A DNA stretch of 64,000 nt from Streptococcus australis. Its GTDB lineage: Bacteria > Bacillota > Bacilli > Lactobacillales > Streptococcaceae. Position numbers and translations under genes: made by a program. This document shows, one piece after another, positions 9,306-18,897 of the stretch; positions within the stretch are counted from its first letter, which is position 1; each line of letters begins with the position of its first letter. Location of the stretch: NCBI RefSeq assembly GCF_015553625.1, contig NZ_JADNGY010000002.1, positions 62,001-126,000 on the forward strand, written 5' to 3'. Below the pieces are notes generated by a model. The model searched no databases. It was given only the letters and a program-made list of their open reading frames with translations, and had not been told where the DNA came from.

Positions 9306-10058
9306 TTGGCAAGAGGACGTGGAAAAGCAAGCCCACAAGATAAAGAGGCTTTGCGCATTATTTCCGAAAAAATAAGAGAACTATTAAAGGTTCAGAATAA
9401 GAGACAGGTCGATTTATCTCGTACTACTGGTATCCCAGCTAGTACTTTGACTGGCTATGTAAAAGGGACTTCTCTCCCAGTTAGTGAGAACTTAGAAAAG
9501 ATTGCTAGCTTCTTTGAAATCCCCATTTCTGATTTAGATCCTCGTTATGGTCAACCAGATACCTTGGAGGATTCTAAGATTGAGTTTATCTATAAGCAAC
9601 TGGATGAAGATTTTCAAAATACACTCTTAGAGGAAGCTAATCGCTTATTGGTTTTACAGGCTGAACGGAAACGTATCGAAAAGAAATACACACCATATAC
9701 AGTCTTCGACAGTTATGCTGCAAGTCAAAGTGCTTCAAAGGGAGATTTGGTTTGGTTTGATCAAAAACTAGCTTATGATCTAGCACTTTGGATTCATACA
9801 GACTCGCTGGAACCTAAATATCCAAAGGGATCTGTTGCCCTAATCAAGCAAACTTTCTACGATACTGCTGGTGCCATCTATGCTATTGAGTACGATGGGC
9901 AGACCTTGATCAAGCGTGTCTTTCGTGAAGCCCAAGGGATTCGTCTCGTTTCCCTCAATAAAAAGTATAGTGATAAGATTATTCCTTTAGAGGAGGAACC
10001 GAGAGTCATCGGAAAAGTCATTGCTAGCTTTCTACCAGCTAAGGAGGATGAGCTATGA
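9306..10058 (+). CDS. HdiR-like repressor: XRE helix-turn-helix plus S24 peptidase domain
   Basis: 250 aa from a TTG at 9306, eight bases after AGGAGG; a GTG at 9297 overlaps that ribosome site and is less likely. Residues about 20-75 are an XRE helix-turn-helix (QVDLSRTTGIPASTLTGYVKG). The C-terminal ~110 residues are a LexA/S24-like domain with the Ser of HTDSLEP and the Lys of LIKRVFRE in catalytic positions. In lactococci HdiR is self-cleaved upon DNA damage; streptococci generally lack LexA. The stop overlaps the next start (ATGA). Autocleavage is inferred from the retained Ser/Lys pair. Confidence 0.88.
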   Translation: MARGRGKASPQDKEALRIISEKIRELLKVQNKRQVDLSRTTGIPASTLTGYVKGTSLPVSENLEKIASFFEIPISDLDPRYGQPDTLEDSKIEFIYKQLDEDFQNTLLEEANRLLVLQAERKRIEKKYTPYTVFDSYAASQSASKGDLVWFDQKLAYDLALWIHTDSLEPKYPKGSVALIKQTFYDTAGAIYAIEYDGQTLIKRVFREAQGIRLVSLNKKYSDKIIPLEEEPRVIGKVIASFLPAKEDEL

Positions 10059-10873
10059 TTCGATTAGTTGCTATTGATTTAGATGGGACCCTTTTATCAC
10101 CAGACAAAACCATTAGTCCTGCTAATAAGCAGGCTCTTTTGGATGCTGAAGCTGCTGGTGTACACGTCGTTATCTGTACAGGTCGCCCTCTCTCTGGTGT
10201 ACGTCCAATTTTTGAAGAAATTGGCTTCAAAAGTAATCACTCCTACTCTGTGATTAACAACGGTTGTACAACTGTCAAATCATCAGATTGGTCTGTCATC
10301 AGTTATAATGCCTTATCTGAAGAAGATTTGGTTTATCTTGATCAACTGACTCAGGAGATTTACCCTCAATTGAGTTTATTCGATTTAAATCGCTATATCA
10401 TTTTGAATCGGAAACCTTCTGAAATAGCTAAAATGGATGCTAGCATTGTTTCTGCAGTCCCTGTGTCACTTGGCCTAGAAGAAATTCTTGAGGCACAACC
10501 GATTTTCCAAGGGATGTTTATTGATCAGATAGAGCAGATTGATGTCTTTCAAGAAACCTATGAAGAAGTATTAGCCCAGCGCTTCCACACTATTCGCTCC
10601 CAACCGATCCTATTTGAGATCCTTCCTAAGGAGGTAAATAAAGCGACCGGCTTAAAGGCACTGGCTGAATACTTGGGAATACCAAGGCAAGAGGTCATGG
10701 CTATCGGCGATGAGAACAACGATATTGAAATGATTGAGTACGCGGGTCTTGGAGTTGCTATGGGCAATGCTCCAGCTGCTATTAAAGCTTTGGCTGATGT
10801 CACTACTACTTCTAACGAAGAAGACGGTGTCGCTACTGCTATCAAGCGATATGTTTTACAAGCACAGAACTAG
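10055..10873 (+). CDS. Cof-type HAD phosphatase
   Basis: 272 aa. Motif I DLDGTLLS lies near the N-terminus, motif II is CTGRP, the Lys motif is [11 protein letters not shown], and motif IV is [14 protein letters not shown]. The large inserted cap (about residues 85-190) defines the Cof/IIB subgroup that hydrolyses sugar phosphates, FMN or PLP. It overlaps the repressor gene by four bases, so the two are co-translated. The exact substrate is unknown. Confidence 0.9.
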   Translation: MIRLVAIDLDGTLLSPDKTISPANKQALLDAEAAGVHVVICTGRPLSGVRPIFEEIGFKSNHSYSVINNGCTTVKSSDWSVISYNALSEEDLVYLDQLTQEIYPQLSLFDLNRYIILNRKPSEIAKMDASIVSAVPVSLGLEEILEAQPIFQGMFIDQIEQIDVFQETYEEVLAQRFHTIRSQPILFEILPKEVNKATGLKALAEYLGIPRQEVMAIGDENNDIEMIEYAGLGVAMGNAPAAIKALADVTTTSNEEDGVATAIKRYVLQAQN

Positions 10874-10887
10874 AAAAGGAAAAACAA

Positions 10888-12108
10888 ATGAAATACCCAA
10901 CATTATTAGAACGTTTTTTAACCTATGTCAAAGTCAACACTCGCTCTGATGAGACTTCAACAACAACTCCTAGTACAGCTTCTCAAGTAGAGTTTGCAAA
11001 GAATGTACTTCTTCCTGAAATGGAACGAGTTGGACTGCAAAAAGTTTATTATCTTCCAAACGGTTTTGCCATTGGAACTCTTCCAGCAAACGATCCAAGT
11101 CTTACCCGAAAGATTGGCTTTATCTCTCATATGGATACAGCCGATTTCAATGCTGAGAATATCCGCCCACAAGTCATCGAAAACTATGATGGTGGCACTA
11201 TTGCTCTTGGTGATTCTGGTTATTCACTTGATCCAGCCGACTTTGCTAACCTCCATAACTACAAAGGTCAAACCTTGATCACTACTGACGGTACTACCCT
11301 TCTTGGTGCAGATGATAAATCAGGGATTGCTGAGATTATGACAGCCATCGAATACTTGAATGCTCATCCAGAAATCAAACACTGCGAAATCCGAGTTGGC
11401 TTTGGACCAGATGAAGAAATCGGAGCCGGAGCAGATAAGTTTGATGCAGAAGATTTCAATGTTGACTTTGCCTATACAGTTGACGGTGGTCCTCTTGGTG
11501 AATTGCAATACGAAACCTTCTCCGCTGCAGGAGCTGAAATTACCTTCAAAGGCCGCAATGTGCACCCTGGTACTGCTAAGAACCAAATGGTGAATGCACT
11601 TCAGTTAGCAATTGACTTCCACAATCAACTCCCTGAAGAAGACCGTCCTGAAAAAACGGATGGCTACCAAGGTTTCTACCACTTGATGAATGTAGATGGT
11701 ACTGTTGAAGAAGCACATGCTAGCTACATCATCCGTGACTTTGAGACAGAGAATTTCGAAGCTCGTAAAGCCATGATGGAAGACATCGCAAACAAGTTGA
11801 ACCAAGAACTTGGTGCCGAACGTGTTCTCTTGACTCTTAAAGACCAGTACTACAACATGAAACAAGTCATTGAGAAAGACATGACACCAGTCAACTTGGC
11901 TAAAGAAATTATGGAAGATTTGGGTATTACACCAATCATTGAACCAATCCGTGGTGGGACAGATGGGTCTAAAATTTCCTTCATGGGAATTCCAACTCCA
12001 AACATCTTCGCTGGTGGCGAAAATATGCACGGTCGCTTTGAATATGTCAGTCTTCAAACCATGGAGCGTGCCGTCGACACCATTATCGGTATTGTTAGCC
12101 ATTCTTAA
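10888..12108 (+). CDS. pepT: Peptidase T (aminotripeptidase)
   Basis: 406 aa. A cytoplasmic zinc tripeptidase of family M20B that frees the N-terminal residue of tripeptides. Metal-site motifs are in order: [37 protein letters not shown] and [23 protein letters not shown] completes the active site. It sits 14 bases after the HAD gene with its own AAAGGAAAAA ribosome site and ends in front of an intergenic repeat whose first hairpin can act as terminator. Confidence 0.97.
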   Translation: MKYPTLLERFLTYVKVNTRSDETSTTTPSTASQVEFAKNVLLPEMERVGLQKVYYLPNGFAIGTLPANDPSLTRKIGFISHMDTADFNAENIRPQVIENYDGGTIALGDSGYSLDPADFANLHNYKGQTLITTDGTTLLGADDKSGIAEIMTAIEYLNAHPEIKHCEIRVGFGPDEEIGAGADKFDAEDFNVDFAYTVDGGPLGELQYETFSAAGAEITFKGRNVHPGTAKNQMVNALQLAIDFHNQLPEEDRPEKTDGYQGFYHLMNVDGTVEEAHASYIIRDFETENFEARKAMMEDIANKLNQELGAERVLLTLKDQYYNMKQVIEKDMTPVNLAKEIMEDLGITPIIEPIRGGTDGSKISFMGIPTPNIFAGGENMHGRFEYVSLQTMERAVDTIIGIVSHS

Positions 12109-12129
12109 TTCCATATACTTAACAAAAAT

Positions 12130-12305
12130 GAGGCTGGGACAAAAGTCCTAGCCTCTTAATTGTTTTTGGATTGTCGAGCAAGACGCAGTGGTTGAGTGGG
12201 CTCTACTACGCTGATTTCATCAGCTTTTACAGACCTACTCAACTGTGCGGAGGTGGGACGACGAAATCGAATTCTAACGAATTACCGATTTCTGTCCCAC
12301 TCTCT
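12130..12305. repeat. Intergenic GAGGCTGGGACA repeat, copy A
   Basis: This ~176-bp element begins with GAGGCTGGGACA and ends with TGTCCCACTCTC, so its ends pair through GGGACA/TGTCCC. Its first 26 bases fold as GAGGCT.GGAC/GTCC.AGCCTC. The right part pairs CGAAATCG with CGATTTC. The same outer sequences recur at 30165-30394, with a different middle. Confidence 0.85.
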
Positions 12306-12316
12306 TTTAATTTCTT

Positions 12317-14047
12317 TTAATCCATGTATTCTACCCTAGCAAACTGTCCATCGATTTGACTCTGGTAACTTTCATAAACAGAAAGAGGAATTCGTAAGCA
12401 GGTATTAGCCACTTGGCCAACGAAAGGTAGATTACTAAGAAGGACTACTTTTCTCCCAGCTTCCTTCTCTGTTCTCAGACGTTCAATGATTTGTAGAATC
12501 CTTCTAGGTTCGTCTGGAGATCCTCGATCAACCAACAAGGTCCAGTCACTCCAATCTGATGCCTCGTCCTCTCCACAAATAGAACTAAAGAAGGTCACTC
12601 CTTCTCCAACATGACCAAATCCAGCTGTCAAATCCAAAGGGTGAAACTTTAAAGAATGATTTATTTGGGGCTTTTCTTGTCTCTCGTACAAGTAGATATT
12701 ATACAAGAACTGGAGATAGAAAGGATCCATCCGACTCAAGTCACAAACTTCCTCCATTTCAAAACCTCTATGTAGAGCTTCTAAAATAGATGAAAATCTG
12801 TAGGGCATCCGTTTAGCAATCCGTTGAATCAATTCATCGTCCGAAACATCCTTTAGAATATTCTTAGGCCATTGGTCCGAACCAAAATTGTCAACAGCTT
12901 GCTGATAGGCTTCTTCTAGACTAGTCCCAAACCCATAGAGAGAACCGATTGAGTTAATCTGAGTATTGAGGACCCTTGAAATTTTCTCTATTGGAAAGAC
13001 AGGGAGTTTAAACAAAATTCGGTCAAGACTCGGTTCAAACAAGGCTGTTAATCCCTTCATTGTTGGATGGGGCAGGTCTAAGAGATGATCCCCCAACTTG
13101 AGGCACAAAGCTTGATGATAAATCGAATAACCTAAGGCCATGGACATGGTCGAGAAGGAATCCGAAGCAAAAGGATTGACCTCAAGAATATAGAATTGGT
13201 AACTCTTTGGATCTAGCGCAAACTTGATGGATGTCGCTCCAACCAGTCTCAAGTGCCGGACAATAGACAAAGCTGCCTCTCTCAAGGTCTGATGCTCGGT
13301 ATCTGTCAACGTCAGACTTGGGATGACTTGATAAGAATCACTGGAATGGATCCCCACCGGGTCGATACTCTCAATGTTTCCCGCAAGATAATAATTATCC
13401 TGACGATCTCGGACGACGATGTATTCCAACTCCTTGAAACCAACCGTTGAGAGCTCCAACAAACACTGAGCCTGTGGCGATACTTCTAGTCCTTTTTCGA
13501 CAGCATCACATAAATCATCCAAGTTATTAGCAATCCGACGACCTTGCCCATGCTTGCTGGCAAGTGGCCAAACAACAATAGGGAATTGGATCTGCTCTGA
13601 GAACTCAATAGCCTCTCGCACTGTCGAAACCAAGGATGAGGAAGGAACTTGATAACCTAAGTCCTGTAGAAATGACTTTTGGTCTGCCTGGTGGTAAAAG
13701 GTACGGTACTGCCTAAGCGAAGTTCCTAGAATACGGATTTTGTGTTCCTTGAGAAACCCAATTTCTTCCAATCGGAATAAAAGACCAAGGACTTGCTTAT
13801 CCGCAAATGACAGCAGTAAATTTTTTGTTTTCGTCGCTAGAAGGGCTTCTTTGAGACTGTCCAACTTTAAACGAATAACCGAAACAGCGTCTCCTGCTTC
13901 TTTGGTGACGTCGTTCTCGTCTCCACAATAGAGGATTTCTGTCTGGTAGCCACGTTCTTTTAATAAGGGACAAGACGTGAGTGCTCCAAGCAAACTGACA
14001 TCATTGAAGGATTCTGCACACAAAAGCGTTACTTGATTCATGACCAT
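12317..14047 (-). CDS. Half-length degenerate carbamoyl-phosphate synthase large-subunit homologue
   Basis: 576 aa, against about 1058 for CarB. Residues ~1-400 align to the carboxyphosphate half (IRILGTSLRQYRTF; EIEY-like KELEYIVVRDR; DPVGIHSSDS; EVNP at 289-292) and ~400-490 to the oligomerisation domain. The last ~90 residues do not continue into the second ATP-grasp or the allosteric domain. Key residues are eroded: the N-terminal GSGP loop is absent, the VRPAF motif reads VVWPLAS (Arg to Trp at 160), the Gly-rich loop is KHGQGRR, and EVNPR is EVNPF. The frame is uninterrupted and overlaps carA' by ten bases. Catalysis looks unlikely; a structural or regulatory role with carA', or another ligase reaction, is possible. 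Confidence 0.85.
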   Translation of the reverse strand: MVMNQVTLLCAESFNDVSLLGALTSCPLLKERGYQTEILYCGDENDVTKEAGDAVSVIRLKLDSLKEALLATKTKNLLLSFADKQVLGLLFRLEEIGFLKEHKIRILGTSLRQYRTFYHQADQKSFLQDLGYQVPSSSLVSTVREAIEFSEQIQFPIVVWPLASKHGQGRRIANNLDDLCDAVEKGLEVSPQAQCLLELSTVGFKELEYIVVRDRQDNYYLAGNIESIDPVGIHSSDSYQVIPSLTLTDTEHQTLREAALSIVRHLRLVGATSIKFALDPKSYQFYILEVNPFASDSFSTMSMALGYSIYHQALCLKLGDHLLDLPHPTMKGLTALFEPSLDRILFKLPVFPIEKISRVLNTQINSIGSLYGFGTSLEEAYQQAVDNFGSDQWPKNILKDVSDDELIQRIAKRMPYRFSSILEALHRGFEMEEVCDLSRMDPFYLQFLYNIYLYERQEKPQINHSLKFHPLDLTAGFGHVGEGVTFFSSICGEDEASDWSDWTLLVDRGSPDEPRRILQIIERLRTEKEAGRKVVLLSNLPFVGQVANTCLRIPLSVYESYQSQIDGQFARVEYMD

Positions 14048-15135
14048 AACTCCTCCCTTCTTTCGTCTAATTTACTTTCAATCAGATCCATAAATTCGTC
14101 ATAGAAATAGAGACTTTCCCTTGGTCCTGGGCTGGACTCAATATGGTAGAGAACACCGATCAAGGGAAGATAGCGGTGACGAAAGGCCTCGATAGAGTGA
14201 TCATGAAGCTCCTCATGGGTGATCAGAAAATCTCGTGGAAGAGTATCGCGTTCGATGTTGTACTGGTGATTCTGGCTAGTGATTTCGACTTTTCCAGTAG
14301 CCACCTCTTTTACAGGAATGTTAAGTCCTCGATGAGGGCTTTTTAGTTTGGTGAGGCTTCCTCCATGGGCAAGGGCCAGCAATTCTGCCCCTAAGCCGAT
14401 TCCCATGATCGGAATATGAGGATCGATTTTAGCAATGACCTGGCAAATACCATCGATATGATGAGGATTCCCTGGACCACTGGATAGAATGATGCCATCT
14501 GGCTGCAAATCCTTCAATTCTTTCAATTTAACGGAATAGGGAACAACTGTTACATTACATCCTCTCGCGATTAATTGACGTAAAACGGAGTGGCGTAAGC
14601 CCAGGTCGATTAAGACAATACTCTTACCAAACCCTGGTGCAGCATAAGGGGTTTTAGTCGACACTTGACGGACTTGGTCAAAAGGCAAGACGGTTGCCCG
14701 AAGTTGATCTAGGATATGCTCAATCGCATCCCCTTCATTAACCACTGTAGCCTTCATGCTTCCATGTTCTGTAACAATTTTAGCCAGCTTTCGAGTATCC
14801 ACTCCTTGAATCCCTGGAATGTTGTGTTTTTTCAGGTAAGCATCTAAGGACAGCTGTTTGCGCCAATTACTTGGATGGCTTGCTAATTGGTGCACTACCA
14901 CTGCTAGACAACCTGGAAAAATCGATTCATAATCATCTCGGTTAATCCCTGTTGTACCGATAACTGGAAATGTAAAGGCTAAAATTTGCCCCTTATAGGA
15001 CTGGTCGGTGATCAACTCCTGATAACCCGTCATGGCAGAATTCAAGACCAATTCCCCACTAACATAGGTATCCGCTCCAAAACCAGTTCCTTCAAAAACC
15101 GTCCCATCTTCTAATACTAAGAGACGTTTTACCAT
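14038..15135 (-). CDS. CarA homologue lacking the catalytic cysteine
   Basis: 365 aa, normal small-subunit length. The N-terminal CPSase domain is well kept (LLVLEDGTVFEG, MTGYQELITDQSY, TGINRDDYESI, GVDTRKL). In the class I glutaminase domain the oxyanion segment SSGPGNP (219-224) and His331/Glu333 remain. The nucleophile motif GICMGHQ instead reads GIGLGAE (245-251): Cys becomes Gly (codon GGC at 14395-14397) and His-Gln becomes Ala-Glu. Glutamine hydrolysis should be abolished, as in ammonia-dependent CPS enzymes. A hairpin terminator separates it from pyrB upstream. The frame is intact, so it is not a simple pseudogene. Confidence 0.9.
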   Translation of the reverse strand: MVKRLLVLEDGTVFEGTGFGADTYVSGELVLNSAMTGYQELITDQSYKGQILAFTFPVIGTTGINRDDYESIFPGCLAVVVHQLASHPSNWRKQLSLDAYLKKHNIPGIQGVDTRKLAKIVTEHGSMKATVVNEGDAIEHILDQLRATVLPFDQVRQVSTKTPYAAPGFGKSIVLIDLGLRHSVLRQLIARGCNVTVVPYSVKLKELKDLQPDGIILSSGPGNPHHIDGICQVIAKIDPHIPIMGIGLGAELLALAHGGSLTKLKSPHRGLNIPVKEVATGKVEITSQNHQYNIERDTLPRDFLITHEELHDHSIEAFRHRYLPLIGVLYHIESSPGPRESLYFYDEFMDLIESKLDERREELWS

Positions 15136-15154
15136 AAATTCTCCTTACAAACTC

Positions 15155-15202
15155 CAAAAAGAAAAGTGAGAAAAGACCACCAGATTGTAGACCCTCTCAC
15201 TT
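15155..15202 (-). terminator. Intercistronic terminator between pyrB and carA'
   Basis: AAGTGAGA (15164-15171) pairs with TCTCACTT (15195-15202), with a T-rich stretch following on the minus strand. It could lower carA'carB' expression relative to pyrB. Confidence 0.6.
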
Positions 15203-15223
15203 CTCCTTTCTTTTTTTACTCTA

Positions 15224-16141
15224 TTATTTACGTCCAGCCAATACTGCTTCGATGATAGCCATGCGGACGAAGACACCGTTGGTCATTTGCTCCACAATGC
15301 GTGATTTAGGAGCTTCTACCAAGTGGTCGGCAATCTCCACATCACGGTTTACTGGAGCTGGGTGCATCAAGATGGCTGTGTCTTTCATACGATCATAGCG
15401 TTCTTGTGTCAACCCATGCAAACGATGGTAGTTTTCTTTTGAGAAGAGAGACTCATAGTCATGACGCTCGTGTTGAACACGGAGGAACATCATCACATCA
15501 ACCTCTTCAATCACTTCATCGATGGTGACAAAGGTTCCATACTCTTCAAATTCTTCACTTCTCCATTCGTCTGGACCAGCGAAGTAAAGGGTTGCCCCCA
15601 AGCGTTTTAAGATTTGCATATTGGATTTTGCAACCCGTGAGTGATCCAAGTCACCAGCGATACAAACCTTCAAACCGTCAAAGTGACCAAACTCTTGGTA
15701 GATGGTCATCAAGTCTAGTAAACTTTGGCTTGGGTGTTGACCAGATCCATCGCCCCCGTTGACAATAGAGGCTGTAATGGTTGGGCTTTCAATCAATTCC
15801 TTGTAATAGTCTACTTCTGGGTGACGGATGACGCAGATATCGACTCCTAGAGCTGACATGGTCAAAATTGTATCGTAAAGAGTTTCACCCTTGTTTACAG
15901 AGCTCGTTTTCACATCAAAGTCAAGGAGATCACAACCTAATTTCAACTCAGCCACTTCAAATGCTTTGTGCGTACGTGTTGACGACTCAAAGAAGAGGTT
16001 AGCCACGATATGTTGCTCGTCATAATGAGCTTTTGCTCCATTTTTAAACTCAATCCCACGCTTAATCAAGGCCATAACTTCTTCGTTTGATAAAGCTTCC
16101 ATTGAGACAAGGTTTTTAAGTGCGATTTGATTTGTAGACAT
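15224..16141 (-). CDS. pyrB: Aspartate carbamoyltransferase catalytic chain
   Basis: 305 aa from the ATG at 16139-16141, chosen for GGAG seven bases upstream; an earlier ATG at 16159 has no ribosome site. It condenses carbamoyl phosphate with aspartate in pyrimidine synthesis. The carbamoyl-phosphate loop [13 protein letters not shown], the [12 protein letters not shown] loop, the IRHPE segment and the aspartate-site [11 protein letters not shown] motif are present, so it looks active. It is second in pyrR-pyrB-carA'-carB'. Confidence 0.97.
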   Translation of the reverse strand: MSTNQIALKNLVSMEALSNEEVMALIKRGIEFKNGAKAHYDEQHIVANLFFESSTRTHKAFEVAELKLGCDLLDFDVKTSSVNKGETLYDTILTMSALGVDICVIRHPEVDYYKELIESPTITASIVNGGDGSGQHPSQSLLDLMTIYQEFGHFDGLKVCIAGDLDHSRVAKSNMQILKRLGATLYFAGPDEWRSEEFEEYGTFVTIDEVIEEVDVMMFLRVQHERHDYESLFSKENYHRLHGLTQERYDRMKDTAILMHPAPVNRDVEIADHLVEAPKSRIVEQMTNGVFVRMAIIEAVLAGRK

Positions 16142-16181
16142 GTTGTAACTCCATTCCAAAGATATGCATATGTGAAAACGA

Positions 16182-16210
16182 TACAGGAAGCTCCCTCAGT
16201 CGCTCCTGTA
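16182..16210 (-). promoter_or_regulatory. Hairpin between pyrR and pyrB
   Basis: TACAGGA.GC (16182-16191) pairs with GC.CCTGTA (16202-16210); on the minus strand it is followed by TCGTTTTC, a weak terminator tail. It may be an RNA stability element or a weak attenuator. No second PyrR-binding consensus is seen here. Confidence 0.4.
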
Positions 16211-16234
16211 TATAGCGACGATTTGAAAACTACC

Positions 16235-16756
16235 TTATTCACTCACCTCGATCAAGATACGATCTTGACCATCTAGCTCCGTCATTTCGACAATGATTTC
16301 CTCTGATCGACTTGTTGGAATGTTCTTCCCAACATAATCTGGTCGGATCGGCAATTCTCTATGACCACGATCCACTAGGACAGCCAGGCTGACGCGCGAT
16401 GGACGTCCACGACTGACAAGATTATCGATGGCAGCTCGAATAGTCCGACCTGTATAAAGGACATCATCAATCAGGATGACATCTTTGCCAGTAATATCTA
16501 CTGGTAAAAAGGTTGAATCTTCTGTTACTTTAATATCATCACGGAAAGGCTTGGTATCCAATTCACAGACTGGAACTTCTATTTGTTCTAGCTGTGCTAA
16601 CCGTTCTTTGATGCGATTGGCAATGAATACGCCACGAGTTTTGATCCCTACCAAAACAATTTGGCTCAGATCCTTATTCCGTTCGATGATTTCATAGGTG
16701 ATACGGGTGATGGCCCGTTTCATCGTTAAATCATCAACGACTTCTTTGATCTTCAT
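16235..16756 (-). CDS. pyrR: Pyrimidine operon attenuator PyrR
   Basis: 173 aa. An RNA-binding regulator with a uracil phosphoribosyltransferase fold. The PRPP motif is [19 protein letters not shown], and the basic face includes [13 protein letters not shown] and [23 protein letters not shown]. With UMP bound it stabilises the anti-antiterminator and stops transcription. The first gene of the operon, directly downstream of its own attenuator. Confidence 0.97.
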   Translation of the reverse strand: MKIKEVVDDLTMKRAITRITYEIIERNKDLSQIVLVGIKTRGVFIANRIKERLAQLEQIEVPVCELDTKPFRDDIKVTEDSTFLPVDITGKDVILIDDVLYTGRTIRAAIDNLVSRGRPSRVSLAVLVDRGHRELPIRPDYVGKNIPTSRSEEIIVEMTELDGQDRILIEVSE

Positions 16757-16776
16757 CTTTTCCTCCTAATTGATAG

Positions 16777-16905
16777 AAAAAAGCCTCCCTTTGCAAGGAG
16801 GCTTCAGAAAAATGCTAAGAGATAGTATCTAGAACGCATCCAGTCTACCCCTTATTTTGATCAGACTCCTTGCCTGCCTCACGGGACAGGATTAAAGGAC
16901 TATTT
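16777..16905 (-). promoter_or_regulatory. PyrR-dependent transcription attenuator (pyr leader)
   Basis: On the minus strand the leader first presents a PyrR-type binding hairpin (16865-16902): AGTCCTTTAATCC, a loop containing GTCCCGTGAGGC, then GGCAAGGAG, close to known PyrR loops. Downstream lies an intrinsic terminator AAGCCTCC/GGAGGCTT (16781-16805) with a T run, ending just before the pyrR ribosome site. The order binding loop, antiterminator, terminator, gene is the Bacillus/streptococcal arrangement. Confidence 0.85.
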
Positions 16906-16995
16906 AATTATCCATACTATATCACAGTTTATAGAGCGATGCAAGAAAAAACTTATTTTTTTCTTGTAATGTTCGGATTTATGATCACAAAACTT

Positions 16996-17637
16996 CTATT
17001 CTATGGTGGTCCGTTCCTTTTTTCCAATTTTCTTCAAGGCAAACAAACCAAATCCAGCGACTAAATAAGCGACAAAAATGATAGACGCCATCTTAACAAC
17101 ATAGAGCCAGCCGAAACGATTGACATTGATAAAGAAATAAGGGAAAGGACTGTCTTTCGCGCCAGGTACTGGCCATTTAAGGACCAAACCGTTGAGAAGA
17201 GCAAAAAGCATATAAAGAACGGGAAGCACAGTCCAAGCCAACGGATCTAACTTCCGATACTGTTTTGGTTTATCAATCACCAGAGTATCAAAAAAGAACA
17301 TCAAGGGAACAATGTAGTGACAGAGGAAGTTTTCCAAGCGGTAAAACTTCTCAGGTGTCGCGATGGGTGCTAGCATAAAGTGATAGATGACACAGGTGAT
17401 CATGATAGACATGGTGACCCCACCCTTCAAGCGAAGATAGCCCTGGGTTTGGGTCGAACGACCACGAAGCATGCGCCAAACCATGTCACCCATGAAGAAC
17501 ATGACCAACATGTTGGATAAAATAGTGTAATAGAGCATCATCCCAAAGCCACCATGCTTGGTGAGTTGCAGATAAACACCAATGACACTCAAGATAAACA
17601 ATAGAAAACGATAGCTAAACAATAGTTTGAATTTCAT
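16996..17637 (-). CDS. Pr6Pr/FAR-17a-type membrane protein
   Basis: 213 aa with about six hydrophobic segments: residues ~8-24, 36-52, 75-92, 105-122, 135-155 and 182-205. The pattern, including YYTILSNMLV, ITCVIYHFMLAP, CHYIVPLMFFFDTL and PYFFINVNRFGWLYV, fits the Pr6Pr family of integral membrane proteins. Function is unknown. Monocistronic on the minus strand. Confidence 0.8.
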   Translation of the reverse strand: MKFKLLFSYRFLLFILSVIGVYLQLTKHGGFGMMLYYTILSNMLVMFFMGDMVWRMLRGRSTQTQGYLRLKGGVTMSIMITCVIYHFMLAPIATPEKFYRLENFLCHYIVPLMFFFDTLVIDKPKQYRKLDPLAWTVLPVLYMLFALLNGLVLKWPVPGAKDSPFPYFFINVNRFGWLYVVKMASIIFVAYLVAGFGLFALKKIGKKERTTIE

Positions 17638-17680
17638 AGTATTCTCCTGAAAGAAAAGGGCCAGGCCCTTCTTCTTATTT

Positions 17681-18016
17681 TTAGATCTTCTTCACAAATT
17701 CTGATTTGAGTTTCATTGCGCCAAAGCCATCAATCTTACAATCGATGTTGTGGTCGCCTTCAACAATGCGAATGTTTTTCACGCGCGTTCCTTGTTTCAA
17801 ATCTTTTGGTGCACCCTTGACTTTCAAGTCTTTGATTAAGGTGACGGTATCCCCATCAGCCAATTTGTTTCCATTGGCATCAATCGCAACGACACCATCT
17901 TCTTCAACGACTTCAGCTGGGTTCCATTCATAAGCACATTCTGGACAGACCAAGAGGGCTCCATCTTCATAGACATATTCTGAATGACATTTTGGACAGT
18001 TTGGTAAGTTATTCAT
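17681..18016 (-). CDS. PhnA-family zinc-ribbon protein
   Basis: 111 aa from the ATG at 18014-18016. The N-terminal zinc ribbon is [21 protein letters not shown] (two CxxC pairs), followed by the SH3-like PhnA domain ([34 protein letters not shown]). Despite the family name it is not linked here to phosphonate genes. A longer start at 18046 lacks a ribosome site. Confidence 0.88.
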   Translation of the reverse strand: MNNLPNCPKCHSEYVYEDGALLVCPECAYEWNPAEVVEEDGVVAIDANGNKLADGDTVTLIKDLKVKGAPKDLKQGTRVKNIRIVEGDHNIDCKIDGFGAMKLKSEFVKKI

Positions 18017-18144
18017 TTCAATCTCCTTAGCAAAATTAACTCCCATAGTATACCATGAAAGGGACGTTTTGACAAATTCTGCTCAACTCTAACAGTTTAT
18101 ATAAAAGAGGAGGCAACTCGGCATCCTAGAATCGATGATAACCT

Positions 18145-18897
18145 TTAATCTTCTTGCAATTCTTGAATGCCTTGAATCACGCGCACGCCTGCTTGACTCT
18201 TATCTCGAAGTTCTTCGTCAGAGTATGGGAAGGTATTGATCAAGATACTTTGCATGCCGATACTTTTCGCCACAGCCACATCTGTAGTGAAGTCATTCCC
18301 TACCATGACCGTTTTATCTGGATTTAACTGGTGTTCTTTGATGACTTTCATGAGAAATTCGCGCTGAGGTTTGCGAATCCCTGCATCAGACGACAGATAA
18401 ATATCATGGAAAATCTCTCTCAAGCCAACCAAATCAATCTCTGGGTTGGTAAAGTCCGCTTGGGCATTGGATAAGAGATAGATCCGACACCCTGCAGCCT
18501 TCATATCTTCTAAGACTTCTTTCGTGTGCGGATAGAGCTCCAATCGTTTGCGTGAGAGGACACGGAAGGTCCGAGCGATCAAGCGTCCCCACTCTTTGAG
18601 ATGATGGACACTAGCTCCAGTTGGATGACTTTCTAGATAGAGTTGAACGAAAATCACAGTCAAGTCTATCTCCGGATAAGTGACCTGTTTTTCCCGAGCG
18701 ATACTTTGCTCAGCTTGCTGCACCAGCTCCTTATAGCGGACTTGCAAACTTTCCCCTGTATAATGAGCTCCATAGGACTGGTAAATCTGGGCCATGGTCT
18801 CCCACAAGACTGGACTCGACTCATCGGTTTCGATATCGACCAAGGTTCCATAAAAATCAAAAATATAGTTTTTAAATGCGTACTTTTGCTGATTCAT
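18145..18897 (-). CDS. HAD-superfamily hydrolase
   Basis: 250 aa. Motif I FDFYGTLVD (nucleophile Asp then Tyr in place of the more usual Asp general acid), motif II LLSNAQ, Lys motif IRKPQREFL, motif IV VGNDFTTDVAVAKSIG. The four-helix C1 cap falls between motifs I and II. The gene overlaps the upstream thioesterase gene by 26 bases. The substrate is not predictable; DFYGT occurs in several class I HAD enzymes. Confidence 0.85.
   Translation of the reverse strand: MNQQKYAFKNYIFDFYGTLVDIETDESSPVLWETMAQIYQSYGAHYTGESLQVRYKELVQQAEQSIAREKQVTYPEIDLTVIFVQLYLESHPTGASVHHLKEWGRLIARTFRVLSRKRLELYPHTKEVLEDMKAAGCRIYLLSNAQADFTNPEIDLVGLREIFHDIYLSSDAGIRKPQREFLMKVIKEHQLNPDKTVMVGNDFTTDVAVAKSIGMQSILINTFPYSDEELRDKSQAGVRVIQGIQELQED

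Noticed and set aside
12109-14047. Idea that the short CarB is a simple frameshifted or 3'-truncated carB
   Set aside because: Nothing between its stop and pepT encodes the missing second half; that gap is an intergenic repeat, and the frame ends with a coherent ~90-residue tail. A clean deletion long ago remains possible, but no remnant is visible.
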